Assembly: GCA_030680575.1 (NCBI GenBank)
Contig: JAUXVI010000025.1
Span: 34,069 to 98,068, forward strand
Origin: Hylemonella sp.
GTDB lineage: Bacteria; Pseudomonadota; Gammaproteobacteria; Burkholderiales; Burkholderiaceae_C
Direction: 5' to 3'
Length of the DNA: 64,000 nucleotides
Notes under the pieces: generated by a model
The model's database searches: none
What the model was told of the DNA's origin: nothing
What the model saw: the letters and a program-made list of their open reading frames with translations, nothing else
Shown: positions 58,663 to 64,000 of the stretch, one piece after another
Numbering within the stretch: the stretch's first letter is position 1
How the letters are laid out: the number at the start of each line of letters is the position of its first letter
Program-made: the position numbers and the translations under genes

Positions 58663-59238
58663 TTACAGCTTGCCCACGCCGGTGAGCGCGAGCTTGAATT
58701 TGACCTGCACGTCGTCGGCCACCATGGAGGTGTCGGACCACTCGTTCTCGCCGATCTTGAACGCCAGGCGCTTGAGCGAGAAGGTGCCCGTGGCGGTGGT
58801 GGCTGCGCCGTTTTGCGTCAGCGTCACCGGCACCACCACGTCGCGGCTGAAGCCCTTGATGCTGAGCTTGCCCGCCACTTCGAACTTGCCGGCCCCCTGC
58901 CCCTTGACGCTACTGGACTGGAAGGTGGCCTGCGGGAACTTGGGCACGTTGAACCAGGTGGGCTTGGGCAGTTCGGCATCGGTCTCGGGCACACCCAGCG
59001 TGGCGCTGCCGGTATCCACCGTGAAAGCGATCTTGCTGGTGTCAGGCTTGGCGGGGTTGAAGCTGATCTGCGCATCAAATTTCTTGAAGCGACCTTCGAC
59101 CGGCACACCCATCTGCTTGCTGACGAACACGATCTCGCTTTGCGCCGGCACCAGTTTCTGCTGGGCCAACACGGCATTGGCGCCGCCGAGTGCAGCCAGC
59201 ACCAGCAACAGACGGGAAGCGGATTGAATGAGGTGCAT
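58663..59238 (-). CDS. YceI family periplasmic protein
   Basis: KLVPAQSEIVFVSKQMGVPVEGRFKKFDAQISFNP. Confidence 0.92.
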   Translation of the reverse strand: MHLIQSASRLLLVLAALGGANAVLAQQKLVPAQSEIVFVSKQMGVPVEGRFKKFDAQISFNPAKPDTSKIAFTVDTGSATLGVPETDAELPKPTWFNVPKFPQATFQSSSVKGQGAGKFEVAGKLSIKGFSRDVVVPVTLTQNGAATTATGTFSLKRLAFKIGENEWSDTSMVADDVQVKFKLALTGVGKL

Positions 59239-59256
59239 GAAAACTCCTTGAAAAAT

Positions 59257-59820
59257 TCAACGACGGCCTGGCAACATGCGCAGGAGCAGGCCATCGCGGT
59301 CGATCAACTGGTGCTTGAGCGCAGCCGCCACGTGCAGCAGCACCAGCGCGGCCATGGCATAGGCACTGAACTTGTGCCAGGGCTTGATCAGTTCGGCCAG
59401 CGCCTTGTCGGCCGACACGAAGTCGGGCAAGGGCAGCACGCCGAACAGCACGACGGGAAAACCGGCCGCCGAGCTGTAGGCCCAGCCCAGCAACGGCACG
59501 GCGAAAAACAGCGCATACAACGCATGGTGTGTGCCGTGGTGGGCCCAGTGCTGCCAGCGCGGCATGGCGGCGGCCATTGCGTCGGGCAGCGCCGGCGGAC
59601 GGTGCGTCAGGCGCCACAGCAGGCGCAGTAGCGACAGCGTGAGGATCGTGACGCCAGCCCACTTGTGCCAGTTGTAGAGCTTGAGGCGCTGCGGCGAAAA
59701 CGGCAGGTCGGTCATGTACAGACCAACAATGAAGAGACCGATCAGGGCGAAGCCGAGCAGCCAGTGCAGCACGATGGCTGGACCGCTGTAGCGCTTTGGG
59801 GAAGTGTTGCTGGATGGCAT
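59257..59820 (-). CDS. Cytochrome b561 (CybB-like)
   Basis: KRYSGPAIVLHWLLGFALIGLFIVGLYMTDLP; LYNWHKWAGVTIL. Confidence 0.93.
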   Translation of the reverse strand: MPSSNTSPKRYSGPAIVLHWLLGFALIGLFIVGLYMTDLPFSPQRLKLYNWHKWAGVTILTLSLLRLLWRLTHRPPALPDAMAAAMPRWQHWAHHGTHHALYALFFAVPLLGWAYSSAAGFPVVLFGVLPLPDFVSADKALAELIKPWHKFSAYAMAALVLLHVAAALKHQLIDRDGLLLRMLPGRR

Positions 59821-59906
59821 GCGTTGAGTCTAGGCCGCGAGCGATTCCCCGTTTTTGAATAGTGTTGTTGACTGAGTTCAAAAAAATTGAACTCATGAAG
59901 CCGGAT

Positions 59907-60914
59907 TCAAGCCCGTGCAACGGGCAATTCCTCCCAGCACGTCGTATAGCGCGGGGAGCGGTGTTCCTGCTTCATTGACCACACACGCTGTAAGCCCCCC
60001 AGCCCGGCGCTGGCCACAAAAACCGTGTCCTGGCCGTAGCGCTGGTTCAGGCGATCGAGCACGTCGCTCAAGCGCGCGCCATGCGGATTCGGCAGTTCAC
60101 GGTCATCGAACCCGAGTTCGCCCTGCTGCACCGCGCCGGTCTGCAGGTCCAACAGGAACACCCCGGCCTTGGCATAACTGAACCCCGGCCGGTAGGCCGT
60201 ACGCAAGCCCGCGAGCGCGGCACGCACGATGGCCCCCGTCTCGCTGCTCGGCCGTTGCAGCGGCATCATGCTGGCGCGCGAATACTGCGGCGTCTGCCGA
60301 AACGGACTGGTGCGAATGTAGGTCATCACCTGCGCAGCCGCACCGTGCTGGCGGCGCAGCTTCTCGGCGGCACGGCTGGCGAAGACAGTGACCGCTTCTT
60401 CCAGGTCTGGCAGCGCCGTCACCGGCTGGCCAAAGGAACGGGTCACGGCAATCTGCTGTTTGCCGCTGCCGCCCCCCTCCAGGGCGATGCAGGGAACGCC
60501 CTGCAGTTCTCGCACCGTCCGTTCCAGCACCACCGACCAGCGGCGACGGACCGTGGTGGGGTCGAGTTGCGCCAGGTCGAGCGCATTGTGAATACCGCAG
60601 GTCTCAAGCTGAGCCCCCAGCCGCCGGCCGACACCCCAGATCTCGCTCACCCGGGTCGCGGCCAGAACCGCCTGTAACGCCGCAGGTGACAGGGCACTCA
60701 GATTGCAGACCTGCGCCAGTTGCGCCGGATAACGCCCCGGCTGATGCGCGGTGGTCTTGGCAATGTGATTGGCCAGCTTGGCCAGTGTCTTGGTCGGCCC
60801 GATGCCGACGCCACTGGGAATGCCGACCCATTGCAGCAGTTGCTCGCGCATGCGGTGGCCGCGCTGTGTCAGGTCGCCGCCCACGCCCGCCAGGTCAACA
60901 AAGCACTCGTCAAT
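59907..60914 (-). pseudogene. umuC: UmuC-like Y-family DNA polymerase, N-terminus lost
   Basis: IDECFVDLAGVGGDLTQRGHRMREQLLQWVGIPSGVGIGPTKTLAKLANHIAK through to the C-terminus; everything N-terminal of IDECF is missing. Confidence 0.88.
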
Positions 60915-60994
60915 TAAGAGGTACCATGGCCAGTGTTGCATTTCAATTAGAGGGAAAGCTCTGTACGTAGAGGTATCCCCAACCGTTATCTCCA

Positions 60995-62173
60995 GTGCTC
61001 GTCCGTACTCAAGCAGTTCCTGAACATGTCATCGTTGACCCCGTGAGACACATGCCAAGACTATGGTCCACGGCGTGGTCCCTAGGCCTCACGAGTAGTT
61101 CTCAGGCGACCAGCACGCGAAAGCTGTACCTCCAGCATCTGGACAGCTTTTATCGGTACTGTGACGAACGCTTCGGTGCCGACGCCTTCGACGAGGGTAT
61201 GAGCACTCGGGACGCTGAGGGCGTGATGCTCATGGTGGAGTCGTTCTATCTAACGACAACCTCAGACCCGGCCTACAACACGACTGATGTTCAGCGGTGG
61301 GGCGTAGTCAGAGCATTCGTGCAATCGCTGGCCAAACGCTTAGCGCCTAGTAACCCAGAGTGGGCCGCAGCTGCTTCTATGCTGGCAGCCATGGGCAGGA
61401 TGCGCGCCCCCCGTCTCGGTGGCTTCCGCTTCATTCGTGCGCTGCCGAAAACAACGCTGCTGGACCTCCTTGAGGTAGCGCATCCCAGCTCGCCTCGAAA
61501 TCCTTTCAAGGGGTATCAAACGCGCGTGCGGAACTGGCTCATCGTCAACCTAATGCTGCTGGCTGGGCTCCGTCGTGGCGAAGCACTGCTGTTGGCCTGT
61601 GACTCCTTGAAGGAAGACGTGGACCCGGAGTCAGGAGAGGTGGTTCGTTGGCTTGACATCACCACGGTGTTCGAGAACGATCCGAGGTCGACCACGCCAC
61701 GCATCAAAACTCTGGAATCCCACAGGCAAATTCCGGTGTCAGAGGACTTAGCTCTGCTCTACCAGCACTTCGCCGCCGAGCATCGACCTACCGATGCCGG
61801 ACATGGTTTCCTACTGACCACCAAGGCGGGGGCCCCGCTCTCTGCCGAGGCACTAAGTAAGGTCTTCAGGAAACTGACGGATGCCCTGGCACCCGAGGCA
61901 ATCCAAAGCCTCTTCGATAGATCTGGCGGCAAGACGAACATTTCGCCTCACGACCTGCGACACACCTGCGCCACGGCCAGATACACGATGTTTATGGAGC
62001 TGAACCCCGACCGCGAGTTGGCAATCCAACGGATGCGGGCGTTCTTCGGATGGTCAGCGAGGTCAGCCATGCCTGAGCACTACGCACGTGCGGCGATTCA
62101 GGACGACTTGATGCAAGCATGGAACACACTGTTTGCTGAAAAGACTAGTCTTATGCGGGGGATTTCTGCGTGA
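60995..62173 (+). CDS. Tyrosine recombinase (first of the set), GTG start
   Basis: LAGLRRGEALLL, HDLRHTCATARYTMF, FFGWSARSAMPEHYAR: R..HxxR..W..Y signature. Confidence 0.88.
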   Translation: MLVRTQAVPEHVIVDPVRHMPRLWSTAWSLGLTSSSQATSTRKLYLQHLDSFYRYCDERFGADAFDEGMSTRDAEGVMLMVESFYLTTTSDPAYNTTDVQRWGVVRAFVQSLAKRLAPSNPEWAAAASMLAAMGRMRAPRLGGFRFIRALPKTTLLDLLEVAHPSSPRNPFKGYQTRVRNWLIVNLMLLAGLRRGEALLLACDSLKEDVDPESGEVVRWLDITTVFENDPRSTTPRIKTLESHRQIPVSEDLALLYQHFAAEHRPTDAGHGFLLTTKAGAPLSAEALSKVFRKLTDALAPEAIQSLFDRSGGKTNISPHDLRHTCATARYTMFMELNPDRELAIQRMRAFFGWSARSAMPEHYARAAIQDDLMQAWNTLFAEKTSLMRGISA

Positions 62174-62430
62174 ACCACGCCATTGAAATCGCCCTCCCGC
62201 AACCTCAGTCCGAGCATGGTGGGAAATCTCCCTTGGACTGGAAGTGGCCCGCTGCCCCCGCGTTGATGACCCTTTTCGACAAGTATTCCGGACGGGAGTC
62301 GGTGGTGAGGTTGGCGGACCGTCACTGGGAGGTCTTTGCAGCTGGCAGCACGGTACGGCTGGAGTTCGCCGAGGGTCAAGTTGGCGAATTACAGCGAGCG
62401 CTTGTTCTGCTGACACGACGGGCGTCCTAG
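62170..62430 (+). pseudogene. N-terminal fragment of a larger recombinase-type protein
   Basis: 86 aa ORF overlapping the upstream integrase stop; ends shortly before the C-terminal recombinase fragment in another frame. Confidence 0.5.
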
Positions 62431-62444
62431 GACGTCATGCAGGC

Positions 62445-63155
62445 CGGTCGATGTTCAGTGTGTACGGACGGTCGCCTGAGTCGAAGTTGATGTCAATCAA
62501 GCCGCACAGTCTTCGGCATCTCATGAACACAGAGATGTTCCGTAAGAATGTGCCTGACACCATCATTACGCACCAGTTCGGTCGACGGACCGTCGCTCAG
62601 AGCTACGAGTATGACCATCGCAACCTCGCAGAGAAGTTGAGCTTCGTCAAACTGCCGCCTGCAGCGTCCAAGGTCCTTCCCGCAGGAAGCGCCAAGGAAT
62701 TGGTGGGCAAGATGGTCGTCAGTGGTATGGCGCTGCAAAGCCATTTGGGGCAATCGTTTAAGCGCATCCAGCACGAGAGCGGTGATGAAGCAGCCTTCAT
62801 CTACTTGGCGGCCAACGCAGATGGCTTCCACGTCACGCCGTACGGTTTCTGCACCAACAGCTTCTCTGTCAATCCCTGCACTCGACACCTCAAGTGCTTC
62901 GACCAGTGCAAGCACTTTACGGCCAGCGGGGTCGCTGAGCACCGGGTGACTCTTGAAGACCTTCGCTCGAAGCTCGTGGCGATGCGGGACGCGGCTCGTT
63001 GCAAGCCGGCCACCACCGTGGGGCGCAAGAACCAGATTGCCCATGCCGAGCGGCTGATTGCTGGTGTGTCGGCTGCGCTTCACGCCCAACCGAACCAATC
63101 CGTCTTCGCAGACGGCATCGACCATTCCACCCTGAAAGAGGACATCTTCAAATGA
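62445..63155 (+). pseudogene. C-terminal part of a tyrosine recombinase (large partner), in the frame of ORF 62244..63155
   Basis: SIKPHSLRHLMNTEMFRKNVPDTIITHQFGRRTVAQSYEYDHRNLAEKL; Cys-rich tail PYGFCTNSFSVNPCTRHLKCFDQCKHF. Confidence 0.7.
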
Positions 63156-63634
63156 GGCTGCTCTTAGACCCCAAGAACGAGGAGCTGGCCGACATCCTCA
63201 ACACGCTACTCACCGACAACATCGACATCACGGCGCGGGAGGTGGCACGGCGCCACAGCACGTTGAAGAACCCTTCAGCGTTCACGCGCAATGAGGCTAG
63301 AAGCGCGCTCATCGCTGCGGCCCAGGCACAGCAGCAAGGAGTACGCAAAATCGTCGCAGGAGGTGGGGGCGCCGGCAGTCTGCAAGACCAGGCCGCAGGC
63401 TACCGGCAGGACATCAAGCGGCTGGAAGCCCAGCTCACGCATATGGTGGCAGCCCACGCCGGCCTCATCCGCGCGGTTCAAATGGCCGGAGGCGGGCCTG
63501 CACTTGAGCGGTTCTGGCGAGACTACAAGGCGGTGGGCGACGCGGTACACAGCCTTTCAGCAGCCAACGCCGAGCGTCCAGTAACGCATCTGCCCTTGCG
63601 CGTCGTCAAGATGTCAGACGGAACGGCAGATTGA
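63152..63634 (+). CDS. Small accessory protein of the recombinase operon (TnpC/GinD-like)
   Basis: MRLLLDPKNEELADILNTLLTDNIDITAREVARRHSTLKNPSAFTRNEAR; ATGA overlap with the upstream ORF. Confidence 0.65.
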   Translation: MRLLLDPKNEELADILNTLLTDNIDITAREVARRHSTLKNPSAFTRNEARSALIAAAQAQQQGVRKIVAGGGGAGSLQDQAAGYRQDIKRLEAQLTHMVAAHAGLIRAVQMAGGGPALERFWRDYKAVGDAVHSLSAANAERPVTHLPLRVVKMSDGTAD

Positions 63635-64000
63635 CAGGTCGGAGCCGACCTGCCTGGGTTGAGTTTTTGCAGCAAATCCACAATGCGTTCGCACAACAAA
63701 ACCTCCACTGATTCGCGTCGCCAATCCACCACCTAATCGCGCAGTGGCAACAGCAATGAGCGCTGATGTAGCCGAAGAAAGCTAGCGCCAGCGCAACTGT
63801 GTTGGTGTTCCTATCGGCCAAGTGCAGTCCTTGACCTATTTTTCCCCAAGAAGTGCATCAGGCTGATCTCCGACACTCGAACCTAACGCCTGAAAGTTCG
63901 CGTGTTGCGCAACTGGTCATTGGCCGAGCAGGGTCTCAAGCGACCGCTTTGTTGCTCAGACCGGTCACTCTATTGATGCGAGCCGGGCAAGGTAGCAGGA

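Larger units (their letters stand above)
60915..64000. mobile_element. Multi-recombinase island (GInt/Tn554-like gene set) inserted in umuC; right end not in window
   Basis: Abrupt end of umuC homology at 60914 followed by tyrosine recombinase genes in tandem and a small coiled-coil-like ORF. Confidence 0.75.

Noticed and set aside
1-64000. CRISPR arrays, rRNA operons, prophage structural genes, NRPS/PKS
   Set aside because: None seen on reading either strand; no regularly spaced repeats or corresponding domains

Overview
The 64 kb window is high-GC and reads as a betaproteobacterial chromosome, probably Burkholderiales/Comamonadaceae. That assignment comes from gene content and order and was not tested by search. 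The left end is housekeeping: ispE, tRNA-Gln, prs, rplY, pth, a P-type ATPase and coaD. Next come two ECF-sigma neighbourhoods: an NrsF-type one with cytochrome b561, a molybdopterin oxidoreductase and an MXKDX protein, and an ECF42-like one with YciI and VOC proteins. The centre (about 20-42 kb) is a large urea/amide nitrogen locus: an NCS1-permease/hybrid histidine kinase fusion with a LuxR-type response regulator, urtABCDE, fmdA, fmdB, amiE, MoxR/VWA genes, an MCP and ureABCEFG. ureD lies about 27 kb away. To the right are a solitary integron-type cassette (DUF2971 plus an attC-like site), rsmD, two M16 peptidases, ftsY, an ECF/anti-sigma/metal-sensor operon, a PAS-GGDEF-EAL protein, a selenoneine-type cluster (egtD, senB, selD/senC, no senA seen), FTR1, YceI genes and b561. 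At the right edge a umuC-like gene is truncated by a multi-recombinase element. Main observations: (1) a 50-51 bp dispersed repeat with five copies, three of which encode parts of signal peptides; (2) a transporter-kinase fusion divergent from urtA; (3) paired divergent TGTAACC-N16-CGAAY promoters and two GGAAC-N16-CGTT promoters; (4) the integron cassette; (5) the senA-less sen cluster; (6) the recombinase island inside umuC; (7) two large inverted-repeat elements. All calls come from reading sequence and the ORF track; no database search was run.
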